Below, piece after piece: positions 24,470 through 33,420 of a stretch of 64,000 nt of DNA (its first letter is position 1; every line of letters begins with the position of its first letter). Location: positions 1-64,000 of the forward strand of contig JAFLBG010000009.1 in NCBI GenBank assembly GCA_017303975.1. Reading direction: 5' to 3'. The stretch is from Bacteroidota bacterium (lineage in GTDB: Bacteria > Bacteroidota > Bacteroidia > JAFLBG01). A program made the position numbers and the translations under genes. The notes beneath the pieces were generated by a model. That model was given only the letters and a program-made list of their open reading frames with translations. It did not search any database and was not told the DNA's origin.

Positions 24470-25976
24470 TTTTTTAGTAGTATTTATTTTTTTTATTACA
24501 CTATTAACTAGTTTTCACTTAGGTGGGCAAATAAACTATACTACTTCCAAAGCACATTTTCTTGACAAACAACAAGCTGGCTTCCTTTTGAAAAAACACC
24601 ACTCTTTTTTTAGAGATGTTAATAACACAACCTCTTTAAATGGAGCAGAAATAGCAACTTTAGACTCAAGTAATTTTTCAAACAAAAAAATTAGTATAAA
24701 TCCTGTTTTAACCTCTAGAAATTGGTACAATGCAACGAGCGCTTCCTTCTCATCGCATAATCTGCTAGGTGTTTCAGCAAAATCATCTCTTTTTAAAAAC
24801 AAGCTTTCTATTTCAACAGCGCTGTATGGCGGAAAATCGTCTTTCCCAAACTATATAGATTCTTTGGTTCGACCACAAACCATACTTCCCAATTATACAA
24901 TAGGATATGGGAAAAACAATAATTATTCTTTTCAGGATTATTTATTTGCAATATCGTATTCGCCCAGCTCTATTTTCAATTTTGAAATTGGACGAGGAAA
25001 ACATTTTATGGGAGATGGCTATCGTTCTTTGTTTCTAAGTGATTACAGTTCTCCATACAACTATGGTAAAATAACAGCTGAGGTTGCTAATTTAAAATAC
25101 CAGGTGCTCTATTCATGGTTGAAAGACGCTTCTATGTATGATGGATCAAGAAAGTCGCTACAAAACAAATACGCTACTTTTCACACGTTAAATTGGAATG
25201 TATGCCGCAAGTTTTCTGTTAGTTTATTTGAGTCTATAATTTGGCAAGGAACAGACAGCAATAGACACAGAGGTTTTGATGTAAATTATTTAAACCCCGT
25301 TCTATTTTTTAGACCCACAGAATATTCGTTAGGCTCTTCGGATAATGCTTTTATAGGAGCCGCATTTAAAGCAACACCTTTAAAAAATCAAGTTTTGTAT
25401 GGTCAGTTAGTACTCGATGAATTTTTGCTAAGCGCCTACAGAGAGCGAAATGGATGGTGGGGAAACAAATACGGAATACAATTAGGATTTAAATCGTATG
25501 ATTTATTTACGCTTAAAAATTTATTCTTTACCACCGAAGTTAATACAGTAAGACCATATACTTATACACATGGCAGCGTACAACAAAATTATTCGCATCT
25601 AGGAATGGCTCTCGCTCACCCTATGGGGGCTAACTTCATAGAAAGTGTAACATTTTTATCGTATAAAATAAACAAACTGCAATTTATGGCTCAAGCTATA
25701 GCAGCAAAGTACGGAAAGGATTTGCCAACAATAAATTACGGAAAAAATATTTTTTTATCGTACACCACGCGCAGAGCAGACTTTGGGAATGTGTTGTTAC
25801 AAGGAGTACAGACTAATTTCTACTATTTATCCCTTTCAAGTTCTTATCTGGTATTGCCAAAGCAAAATATTTCTATACAACTAGGAGCTGCTTATAGACA
25901 AGAAGGAGCAACTAAAAACCTGTTTGCTACGTTTTCTTTATTTACCCCTTTATTCAATTTTTACGAAGATCAATAA
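24462..25976 (+). CDS. Outer-membrane beta-barrel protein, RemB/Wzi-like (copy 2)
   Basis: This 504-residue protein overlaps the transferase gene by 8 bases (ATGCGTAA), so the two are translationally coupled. It has a signal peptide (about 1-22) and a strand-rich barrel. It shares GRGKHFMGDGYRSLFLSD (near 173) and RPYTYTHGS (near 365) with the paralogue at 21677, plus the following HLGMALAHPMGANFIE stretch, which matches HYNQPLAHPLQSNFTE there. The C-terminus ends FYEDQ. It stops 5 bases before the convergent DUF4412 gene. Confidence 0.7.
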   Translation: MRNFLVVFIFFITLLTSFHLGGQINYTTSKAHFLDKQQAGFLLKKHHSFFRDVNNTTSLNGAEIATLDSSNFSNKKISINPVLTSRNWYNATSASFSSHNLLGVSAKSSLFKNKLSISTALYGGKSSFPNYIDSLVRPQTILPNYTIGYGKNNNYSFQDYLFAISYSPSSIFNFEIGRGKHFMGDGYRSLFLSDYSSPYNYGKITAEVANLKYQVLYSWLKDASMYDGSRKSLQNKYATFHTLNWNVCRKFSVSLFESIIWQGTDSNRHRGFDVNYLNPVLFFRPTEYSLGSSDNAFIGAAFKATPLKNQVLYGQLVLDEFLLSAYRERNGWWGNKYGIQLGFKSYDLFTLKNLFFTTEVNTVRPYTYTHGSVQQNYSHLGMALAHPMGANFIESVTFLSYKINKLQFMAQAIAAKYGKDLPTINYGKNIFLSYTTRRADFGNVLLQGVQTNFYYLSLSSSYLVLPKQNISIQLGAAYRQEGATKNLFATFSLFTPLFNFYEDQ

Positions 25977-25981
25977 TCGTC

Positions 25982-26665
25982 TTATCGCCCTCCGCCCATA
26001 TCTTGCATCATTTGTTTTGATAGGTCTTCCAAAGCAATTTCCTTATAGCCTTCCGGAATTTTGAATAAATTATCATCTACGGCATCTTTAGAAATTTTTG
26101 TAGCCGCAAGGGTTATATTCATTCCGGTAGCAGCATCCGAAATTGTATATTCCAACGGAAAGCCTTTCAAACCTTTAAATTGGGCTTGGTAACCTACATT
26201 GTAAGGTATTTTATCTGTATAATAAACGATAGAAGAAAAACTCTTTCCACTCTGTGCATCCGTAAATGTTACTTCTGCTTTCTTACAGTTATATCCAATA
26301 ATCTCTTTGGTTTCATTAAGTTCCTTTACTTTTACATCCGGCTTTTCCTTGTCCTTTTTAATTTCTTCCGGAGGAATTATAACATTGTATTTGCTACCCA
26401 TCATATCCATTAACATACTTACCTTTTGAGTTTTGTTATTCGTAATAATAATAGATTTAGCCATAGCTGTATTATTCTCTACACGAGACATATCTCCTTT
26501 GGTGCTTATTTTCATTTCTGAATTTTTCAACATTTCTTTTGCTTCCGCAGGCATGTCTTTCATTCCAAAATCCATTTTGTAAGTAATGGTACCATTAAAC
26601 TGTGCAAATACATTACCACCAATTATTAATGCCAATGCTACTAAATTCAATACTATTTTTTTCAT
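25982..26665 (-). CDS. DUF4412 domain protein, exported
   Basis: This 227-residue protein has a signal peptide (MKKIVLNLVALALIIGGNVFAQ) and the arrangement of DUF4412 proteins, with FNGTITYKMDF at the start of the mature part, a central MLMDMMGSKY stretch and NCKKAEVTFTDA near 130. It is probably periplasmic or lipid-exposed. The family's function is unknown. A run of charged residues (KKDKEKPDVK) interrupts the strands near 105. Confidence 0.8.
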   Translation of the reverse strand: MKKIVLNLVALALIIGGNVFAQFNGTITYKMDFGMKDMPAEAKEMLKNSEMKISTKGDMSRVENNTAMAKSIIITNNKTQKVSMLMDMMGSKYNVIIPPEEIKKDKEKPDVKVKELNETKEIIGYNCKKAEVTFTDAQSGKSFSSIVYYTDKIPYNVGYQAQFKGLKGFPLEYTISDAATGMNITLAATKISKDAVDDNLFKIPEGYKEIALEDLSKQMMQDMGGGR

Positions 26666-26744
26666 CTTTTTATATGGTTTAATTGCATTTAAAAGTACAA
26701 CTTATTCAGAATAATATTATCTAACCACATAAGCTATTAATTAT

Positions 26745-26752
26745 TAAATTTG
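26745..26752 (+). promoter_or_regulatory. Candidate -7 box directly before ctaB
   Basis: TAAATTTG fits TAnnTTTG exactly and lies 6 bases before the GTG at 26759. If used, the transcript would be leaderless or nearly so and the TTG at 26750 could not be the start. No matching -33 box was seen. Confidence 0.35.
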
Positions 26753-26758
26753 CTACTT

Positions 26759-27664
26759 GTGAATGAACAAGAGACATACGTTGTAAAAAGTAAGGAAGTA
26801 CTAAACCCTACGAAACTTACCGACTATATACAGTTTTGTAAACTTAGGCTATCAACATTGGTAGTATTCTCGGCTGTTATTTCTTATTTCACAGTAAACG
26901 AAGCTGCCACAGATTGGAATAGAGTAATCACATTAATTATAGGAGGTTTTTTAGTTACATGTTCGTCTAATGGTTTTAACCAAATTATAGAGAGAGATGT
27001 AGATAAATTAATGACTCGAACAATGAACCGCCCTTTGCCACAAGGTCGTATGAGTGTAGCCGAAGCCCTCGTATTGGCATGTGTAATGGGTGTACTAGGA
27101 ATTTTTATACTCACGTATTTTATCAATCCACTTTCCGGAATACTAGGCTTATCTGCCCTTATTAGTTATGCAGCTATTTATACACCTTTAAAACGAGTAA
27201 CGCCATTTGCCGTATTTATAGGCGCTTTCCCGGGTGCAATACCACCTTTTTTGGGAAGTGTTGCTGCTACTGACGGTTTTGGAACCATAACGTTTAGTGC
27301 GGGAGTTTTATTTGCTATTCAGTTTTTGTGGCAATTTCCTCATTTTTGGGCTATAGCCTGGGTAATGCACGATGATTACAAAAAGGGAGGGTTTCACTTA
27401 CTACCCTCTTTAGCCGGAAGAGACAAAAGCAGCGCATTTCAAAATTTAGTATATACACTGTGCTTAATTCCGGTGAGCTTAAGCCCCATTTTATTTGGCA
27501 TGTGCGGAACAATTGGCGGAATTATAATACTTATTGCCGGAATTTTATTTTGCTACCAGTCATATATACTGTATAAAGAATGTACCATTAAAGCTGCACA
27601 GCAATTGATGTTTGGTTCATTTATTTATTTACCCGTTGTTCAATTAGCAATATTAATTGGTTAA
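26759..27664 (+). CDS. ctaB: Heme O synthase (protoheme IX farnesyltransferase)
   Basis: CtaB/CyoE attaches a farnesyl group to heme B to make heme O for terminal oxidases. The protein (about 301 residues) is an integral membrane prenyltransferase of the UbiA family with about eight to nine segments. It carries the metal-binding signature in NQIIERDVDKLMTRTMNRP near 72-90 and YTPLKR near 140. There is no ATG at the start. GTG at 26759 is chosen because of the -7 box just upstream; TTG at 26750 is the alternative. It is followed after 3 bases by cytochrome oxidase subunit III, supporting the role in oxidase assembly. Confidence 0.92.
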   Translation: MNEQETYVVKSKEVLNPTKLTDYIQFCKLRLSTLVVFSAVISYFTVNEAATDWNRVITLIIGGFLVTCSSNGFNQIIERDVDKLMTRTMNRPLPQGRMSVAEALVLACVMGVLGIFILTYFINPLSGILGLSALISYAAIYTPLKRVTPFAVFIGAFPGAIPPFLGSVAATDGFGTITFSAGVLFAIQFLWQFPHFWAIAWVMHDDYKKGGFHLLPSLAGRDKSSAFQNLVYTLCLIPVSLSPILFGMCGTIGGIIILIAGILFCYQSYILYKECTIKAAQQLMFGSFIYLPVVQLAILIG

Positions 27665-27667
27665 GAT

Positions 27668-28264
27668 ATGGAAACACATATAGAAAAGGGATACACTTCA
27701 GACGAACAAAAACAAATAAATGAAAAAGCAAAAAAAATGCTCGTGTGGTTGGGCATTGCCGGAATCATTATGGTTTTTGCGGGTTTAACAAGTGCTTATA
27801 TTGTGCGTAAGGGCAATGGAGCCTGGTTAATAATTAGTATGCCTGCCATGTTTTATTTGAGCACTGCAATTATCTTGTTTAGCAGTTTAACAATGAATTG
27901 GGCCCTATCCAGCATAAAAAATAATAACACAACTAAACTCAAATCTGCCATACTAACTACGCTTGTTCTAGGGTTGTTATTTGGCGTATTTCAATTCTTA
28001 GCTTGGGGAGAATTGATTGACAACAATATATTTTTTACAGGAAAATCGAGCAATGCGGCAGGTTCATTTTTATATGTTTTATCAGGGTTACATTTGGCAC
28101 ATATTGCAGCTGGGATATTGGTTCTACTCATTATATACTATAATGCTGCAAGAGGCAAATATTCTTCCGAAAACTATTTAGGAGTAAAATTAGGTGCTAT
28201 TTATTGGCACTTCTTAGATGCACTTTGGGTGTATTTATTTCTCTTTTTTACCTTCTTTAAGTAA
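27668..28264 (+). CDS. Cytochrome c oxidase (heme-copper oxidase) subunit III
   Basis: This 198-residue membrane protein has five predicted segments and the family features LTSAYIVRK near 41, FQFLAWGEL near 112, LSGLHLAHIAAGI near 137 and GAIYWHFLDALWVYLFLFF at the C-terminus. Subunit III supports the proton-pumping oxidase in the inner membrane. It is the short, five-helix type. Subunits I, II and a second subunit III, often nearby in Bacteroidota, are absent here, and a large adhesin gene follows. Confidence 0.9.
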   Translation: METHIEKGYTSDEQKQINEKAKKMLVWLGIAGIIMVFAGLTSAYIVRKGNGAWLIISMPAMFYLSTAIILFSSLTMNWALSSIKNNNTTKLKSAILTTLVLGLLFGVFQFLAWGELIDNNIFFTGKSSNAAGSFLYVLSGLHLAHIAAGILVLLIIYYNAARGKYSSENYLGVKLGAIYWHFLDALWVYLFLFFTFFK

Positions 28265-28308
28265 TTCCAACGTATAGTATCAAAACATAACAATTGCGTG
28301 TTTTTTGT

Positions 28309-28339
28309 TTTGAAAAAAGTTCTAAAACGTTTAATTTAT
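28309..28339 (+). promoter_or_regulatory. Candidate promoter for the GEVED/CHU_C adhesin gene
   Basis: TTTG (28309-28312), a 19-base spacer and TAATTTAT (28332-28339, 6 of 8 to TAnnTTTG) lie just before the ATG at 28344. The leader would be extremely short, so this call is weak. Confidence 0.3.
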
Positions 28340-28343
28340 CTAT

Positions 28344-31300
28344 ATGATAAAAAAACTGCTTGTTTTTCTTTTTTCATTTTTGTCATTCTTTTCATGGGCA
28401 CAGTATTGTACCCCAATTGTATCTTCTAACAATTTAGTTCCAGTTGGAGACTCCATAGGCATTGTAAATTTTCAGCTAGGTAGCATCAACAATTCCTCTC
28501 CCGCTAAAATGGGGTATGAAAATTACAGCCATTTATCTACCAAGTTAAAGAAAGGAGGAACCTACACATTGAGTGTTACCGTGCCTTCCGTAAATGGACA
28601 AGAAATAATGGCGTGGATAGACTACGATCAAAACCAGATTATTAATTCGTTTAGCAATGACTTTGTTGGCTATGACTTTGGAAACCCTTACACTCCGCAG
28701 CCTATTACCTTTAAAGTACCCTATACAGCTAAAACTGGAACTACCAAACTGAGAGTTGCCAGTAATGAAGATTTTTTTTCGCTTTTATTCTCCGATGTGT
28801 GTAACGACATAATTAATGGCGATGTAGAAGATTATACTGTTGACTTAGAAGATTCAATATATATAGAGGCTTTTCAATACAGAGGCACCTGCGTGCATCC
28901 TGGGACTGCTGACCAAACAATACTTAGAATAGCAGTTTATTCAACAGACACATTAAATACGAATACGGCAACATCTTTTGTATTAAATACTAATGGCTCT
29001 ACCAATGCTACGAATGACATTTTATCTGCTAATCTATGGTACACAGGCACCTCAGAGCAATTTCAATGCGCGAGCAAAACCCTATTTGGAACTTCATTAG
29101 CTCCAAGTGGAATGTTTGTTATCAATGGCAATCAACCATTAGCAAAAGCGGGAGTAGTCAATTATTTTTGGCTTACCTACGATATTTCTGCTAATGCCAC
29201 ACTAGGAAATAAAATAGATGCAGAATGTTTAAATGGAATGATTGGTGGAAACCTTTTGCCTTGTGAAAATCCATCGCCTAATGGAAATAGGCCTGTTTCT
29301 AAAAAAAGCAACTACACTTTTCCTCAAGCTAATTATTGGAATTATGGGGTTAATGAACAAGGAATCGATTTTAACTGTGATCCTCCATGCAGTTTCAATA
29401 ATTTAAACTCGTCTCATCAAGCATTTGCAGGTAGTTCATCCATCTCAGACAAAAATGGGAATATGCTCTTCTATACTGACGGAAGTTATGTTTTCGACAA
29501 ATGTCATAACGAAATGCCTGGTGGGCTAATTACAAATAGCCAACTTAGTAACAGTGGAAAATCTCCGGCTATTATCATCCCTAACCCTGGAAATCCCCAC
29601 AAATACTATATATTTCAGAACCCAAACACCTTTACCTATAGTTATTTTTTGTACTCAGAAGTTGACCTTTCATTAAACGGAGGGCTTGGCAGCATCACTA
29701 ACAAACTTGCTGTTTTAGACAGTACAGTCTCAGAACATGCAATGGCTGCAATTAATCATTGTAATGGTAAAGATTTCTGGATTGTAATTAAAGATTTTAA
29801 CGCCCAAACATTTAAAAGTTATTTAATCACCGCAAATGGTATTTCAAACCCAGTTTTATCTTCATTAAATTGGGGAATGGATAATGAGTGGGATGGTGTG
29901 GTCGGAAATACCATAGCCCGAACATCATTAAAAATTTCACCTAACGGAAAAAAAATTGCTTTTGGCGCTGATATTAAATATACCCCCAATCAAAATTTTG
30001 GATCGAAATTAGTATTATTCGACTTTGATAATTCCACTGGAATTGTTTCGAATCCAAATGTTTTAAATAATTCTATAATCCTTAGTGATATTACCTTCTC
30101 TAACAATAGCAGTGTCTTATATGCTGCAAATACTTTTTGGGGAACTACTTTATATCAATACAATCTTTGTTTGTCAACTTACCCATCAAATACTTTTAAT
30201 ACAAGCATGTATTTATATAGAATGCAGAACTCTCCTAACGGGAAAATATATTTCAACAGAGCAGACACTTCAGTATATTTTCCTGTAATAAACAACCCAA
30301 ATCAATTCGGATTAGTTGGCAACTTTATTCCTAAATCTACATTATTTAGCGCTGAAAGTACCATTGATTTTGCATCTTTAACACGCCCCTTCAACGAAAG
30401 CTATTTCAATACGGCTATTTTTACTGCTACCAATACAGGCTTTACTTCAACAACTGTTTGTTTTGGAGACACCACTTCTTTTACCGATACCTCATCTGTA
30501 TTTCCAGGCTGTTCTCCCCAAACTCGTTCCTATTATTGGGATTTCGGAGACCCTGCTTCAGGAGCTGCCAACAATTCATTTCTGCAACATCCTAAACACA
30601 AATTTTCTGCATCAGGTATTTTTACCGTAACACAATATTTACAAGAGGGCTGCCAATACGATACCATAGTAAAAACAATAACTGTACATGCACTGCCAAA
30701 TGTATCTATACTAGGCAACGACAGCATTTGTGCTGGAAAAAACTTAACACTAACTGCATCGGGGGGCACCGATTTTCTTTGGAGTAACGGAAATACTACT
30801 AATAATATCTCAATATCTCCAACCAGTAATACAAACTACTCCGTTACAATTACAGATAACAACAATTGCTCAGACACAAGCAGTATTTCAATTACAGTTA
30901 TTAATAACCCAACTGCAAGTATCACTTCTCCTACTACATCCATTTGTAGCGGCACAAGTATTTCTCTTACTGCATCTGGAGGCACTTTATATAATTGGAG
31001 TAACGGAATTACCACTGCGCAGCAATCAAATAGTCCATTAACAAATACAGTGTATACTGTTACTGTAAGTAATGGATTTTGCAGCGATACAGCAAGTATC
31101 AGTATTTCTGTTGCACCGAGTCCAACGGTTTCTATTTCCGGGAATACATCTATTTGCTCTGGCGAAAACACAACACTGTCGGCATCTAGCAATGGTAGCT
31201 ATTTGTGGAGCAATGGATCTATCAGTTCAACAATTACAGTATCCCCTATTTCCTCTACTACATTTAGCCTAGTTGCTGCATTAGGCAATTGCTATGATAC

Positions 31301-32048
31301 AGCGAACGTTTCCATTACAGTTAATCAAACTCCCATCCTATCAGCAACGGGAGATGTTATCTGCACAGGCGAACAGGCTGTTATCTCTGCTTCGGGGGCA
31401 AACTCATATAGTTGGAGTAATAACAATACTTCCGACAGCCAAACTATTTCGCCTACTTCCACTAGCAGTTATACTGTTATAGGCAGTAATGGAAATTGCA
31501 AAGACACTTCCGTTGTAATTATTACTGTTAATCAATTACCAACATTAACGGCATCGAATGATACCACAATTAATGAAGGAGAGACTGTACAATTAGCAGC
31601 AGCAGGAGGAGTAATATACACGTGGAGTCCGAATGAAAATATTACGTGTATCAGTTGCCCTAATCCACAAGTGAATCCAACACAATCAATTACCTATTTT
31701 GTAGAAGCACAAAATGCTTTTGGGTGCAAATCAATAGAATCAATACTTATAACGGTAAATCAATTGGAAAGCTCTTTGTATATACCAAATGCTTTTTCTC
31801 CAAATGGTGATGGCAGCAATGAAATATTCATGCCGCTTTTTAATCCAAACGAGTTTACGAATTACGAACTATTTATTTACAACAGCTGGGGACAATTGTT
31901 GTTTGAAACAACCAATAAAAGTCTTGGGTGGGATGGCACTTACAAAAACAAACCTTTACGAACAGATGTTTATACCTATGTTTTAAGAATTACTGATAAG
32001 GATGGGATAAAACGAAAATTTCTTGGAAATATTAGCTTATTAAAATAG
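28344..32048 (+). CDS. Large secreted T9SS protein with GEVED domain, Ig-like repeats and CHU_C-type sorting domain
   Basis: This 1234-residue protein starts with a signal peptide ending at SWAQ (about 19). Then come a GEVED-like domain (ending GDVEDYTV near 168) and a sortilin-like propeller module (about 329-690, opening ANYWNYG and containing MLFYTDGSYVFDKCHNEMPGG). A PKD domain (YYWDFGDPASG, about 695-782) and five Ig-like repeats of the SICSG-LTASGG-W-N type (about 783-1138) follow. It ends in the gliding-motility C-terminal domain (YIPNAFSPNGDGSNEIF to GNISLLK). The propeller module and C-terminus match those of the protein at 49972. It is probably a surface adhesin exported by T9SS; the ligand is unknown. 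Confidence 0.88.
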   Translation: MIKKLLVFLFSFLSFFSWAQYCTPIVSSNNLVPVGDSIGIVNFQLGSINNSSPAKMGYENYSHLSTKLKKGGTYTLSVTVPSVNGQEIMAWIDYDQNQIINSFSNDFVGYDFGNPYTPQPITFKVPYTAKTGTTKLRVASNEDFFSLLFSDVCNDIINGDVEDYTVDLEDSIYIEAFQYRGTCVHPGTADQTILRIAVYSTDTLNTNTATSFVLNTNGSTNATNDILSANLWYTGTSEQFQCASKTLFGTSLAPSGMFVINGNQPLAKAGVVNYFWLTYDISANATLGNKIDAECLNGMIGGNLLPCENPSPNGNRPVSKKSNYTFPQANYWNYGVNEQGIDFNCDPPCSFNNLNSSHQAFAGSSSISDKNGNMLFYTDGSYVFDKCHNEMPGGLITNSQLSNSGKSPAIIIPNPGNPHKYYIFQNPNTFTYSYFLYSEVDLSLNGGLGSITNKLAVLDSTVSEHAMAAINHCNGKDFWIVIKDFNAQTFKSYLITANGISNPVLSSLNWGMDNEWDGVVGNTIARTSLKISPNGKKIAFGADIKYTPNQNFGSKLVLFDFDNSTGIVSNPNVLNNSIILSDITFSNNSSVLYAANTFWGTTLYQYNLCLSTYPSNTFNTSMYLYRMQNSPNGKIYFNRADTSVYFPVINNPNQFGLVGNFIPKSTLFSAESTIDFASLTRPFNESYFNTAIFTATNTGFTSTTVCFGDTTSFTDTSSVFPGCSPQTRSYYWDFGDPASGAANNSFLQHPKHKFSASGIFTVTQYLQEGCQYDTIVKTITVHALPNVSILGNDSICAGKNLTLTASGGTDFLWSNGNTTNNISISPTSNTNYSVTITDNNNCSDTSSISITVINNPTASITSPTTSICSGTSISLTASGGTLYNWSNGITTAQQSNSPLTNTVYTVTVSNGFCSDTASISISVAPSPTVSISGNTSICSGENTTLSASSNGSYLWSNGSISSTITVSPISSTTFSLVAALGNCYDTANVSITVNQTPILSATGDVICTGEQAVISASGANSYSWSNNNTSDSQTISPTSTSSYTVIGSNGNCKDTSVVIITVNQLPTLTASNDTTINEGETVQLAAAGGVIYTWSPNENITCISCPNPQVNPTQSITYFVEAQNAFGCKSIESILITVNQLESSLYIPNAFSPNGDGSNEIFMPLFNPNEFTNYELFIYNSWGQLLFETTNKSLGWDGTYKNKPLRTDVYTYVLRITDKDGIKRKFLGNISLLK

Positions 32049-32148
32049 GCAGTTCCTTTTTCACAACACTTTACTTACAAAAACAAAAAGATAATTGGCT
32101 ATTTTCAATCATTAACCGTAAATTAAGATTAAATAATTTTCAGTTAAA

Positions 32149-32343
32149 ATGAAAAGTAGGCGTTTTTTTTTACAACAGTTTTCTTTGGGCTTATTTTTTG
32201 CACTTTTCAAATTTTCTTTATCAGAAAATAGTACAGACTATGGAATTGCACCATCTCAACCAATAAACAACAATGCTTTTCTTATCCTTGAGGACGGGAC
32301 TGCTCTATTAAGTATTTCGGAAGATGAAGATTCTTTGGTATAA
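32149..32343 (+). CDS. Small exported-protein candidate with Tat-like N-terminus
   Basis: This 64-residue ORF begins MKSRRFFLQQ, which fits the twin-arginine pattern S-R-R-x-F-L, followed by a hydrophobic stretch (FSLGLFFALFKFSL) and a short acidic tail (ISEDEDSLV). No family is recognised. It lies 100 bases after the large adhesin and 69 bases before the tail-fibre-like gene, on the same strand. It may be a real small secreted peptide or a chance ORF. Confidence 0.4.
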   Translation: MKSRRFFLQQFSLGLFFALFKFSLSENSTDYGIAPSQPINNNAFLILEDGTALLSISEDEDSLV

Positions 32344-32412
32344 ACAACTACATATAAAATGATATGCAGTGCTAGAATTATTAAAAAAATTAAGAACTAT
32401 ACTAATAAACAC

Positions 32413-32937
32413 ATGAAACATCTACAAAAATTTGGACTAGTGGTATTGTTTATTTATTCAACTACTTTACTTTCTCAGGTGCCTCAATCCTTCAAATATC
32501 AATCGGTAGCTCGTGATATAACTGGAAATATAATCGCTAATCAACCTATTAGCTTTAGAATTAGTATTCTAAAATCAAGCATTTCCGGCACCGCAGTATA
32601 TACAGAAACACACACTATTAGCACAAACGCTTTTGGTATTGCAAATTTTGAAATTGGAAAAGGCAGTGTAAGCATAGGTAGTTTTTCTGGAATAAATTGG
32701 CATAACGATACCTATTTTATACAGACCGAAATGGATGCTTTAGGAGGTAGCAACTATACACTTATGGGCACTTCTCAATTACTGTCTGTTCCCTACGCAT
32801 TGCACGCTGCAACTGCAGATAGTACAATAAAAGGTGGTCAAAACTTAAAAGTGGTTGGAGATACTCTCTTTATTTCTAAAGGGAATTGGGTAATACTTCC
32901 AAAATCAACAAATTCATTCTTAATAATTGATGAATAA
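32413..32937 (+). CDS. Secreted protein with tail-fibre-like N-terminal domain
   Basis: The ATG at 32413 gives a 174-residue protein with a signal peptide (KFGLVVLFIYSTTLLSQ). Upstream in-frame codons from 32359 would add an unlikely N-terminal extension. The mature start VPQSFKYQSVARDITGN, the middle ISILKSS-GTAVYTETH, and LLSVPYALHAATA match a domain found at the N-terminus of many Bacteroidota tail-fibre/collagen-like T9SS proteins. Here it is short and ends without the usual repeat region or sorting tail. Its stop overlaps the start of the next gene by 8 bases. Confidence 0.65.
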   Translation: MKHLQKFGLVVLFIYSTTLLSQVPQSFKYQSVARDITGNIIANQPISFRISILKSSISGTAVYTETHTISTNAFGIANFEIGKGSVSIGSFSGINWHNDTYFIQTEMDALGGSNYTLMGTSQLLSVPYALHAATADSTIKGGQNLKVVGDTLFISKGNWVILPKSTNSFLIIDE

Positions 32938-33412
32938 ATTACTGTTATACTGTTTTATATTTTCAATTTACCTTTTGTTTCCTGTATCAAAAGCTCAGGA
33001 GGTTATTGCTCCATTGGGTAATTTTTATCAAAACACACAAGGTTCAATATCTATAACAATAGGAGAAGTAGTTAGTGAAACTGTTTCATCCGCAACACAT
33101 GTTTTTACTCAAGGATTTAATCAACCATCCACCCTCTTTTCATCAGTGGTTAATAATTCATTAGACAATAAAATTGCATGGGTGTTTCCTGTTCCATGCG
33201 CTAACAGCCTTACAATTCAACTGTCCGAGAACAACAAATCGCCACTTAATTGCACTATATACAGCCCTTATGGACAAATTATAAATTCAATTTATTTAGA
33301 CAATTTATATACCATGGTAAACACCACTTCTTTTTCCAATGGTATATACCATCTTGTTATTACTGACGACTTGGGTAATAAACTAAGCACACTACGAGTA
33401 TTAAAACAATAA
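32930..33412 (+). CDS. Small secreted protein with type A T9SS sorting domain
   Basis: This 160-residue protein (ATG at 32930; TTG one codon earlier is less likely) overlaps the preceding stop as ATGAATAA. It has a signal peptide ending PVSKAQ (about 23), a short N-terminal region (SISITIGEVVSETV near 40) of a type frequent in T9SS cargo, and a C-terminal type A sorting domain starting WVFPVPCANSLTIQL near 85 and ending GIYHLVITDD-LSTLRVLKQ. It is probably surface-located or secreted. The function is unknown. Confidence 0.75.
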   Translation: MNKLLLYCFIFSIYLLFPVSKAQEVIAPLGNFYQNTQGSISITIGEVVSETVSSATHVFTQGFNQPSTLFSSVVNNSLDNKIAWVFPVPCANSLTIQLSENNKSPLNCTIYSPYGQIINSIYLDNLYTMVNTTSFSNGIYHLVITDDLGNKLSTLRVLKQ

Positions 33413-33420
33413 GATAGATT

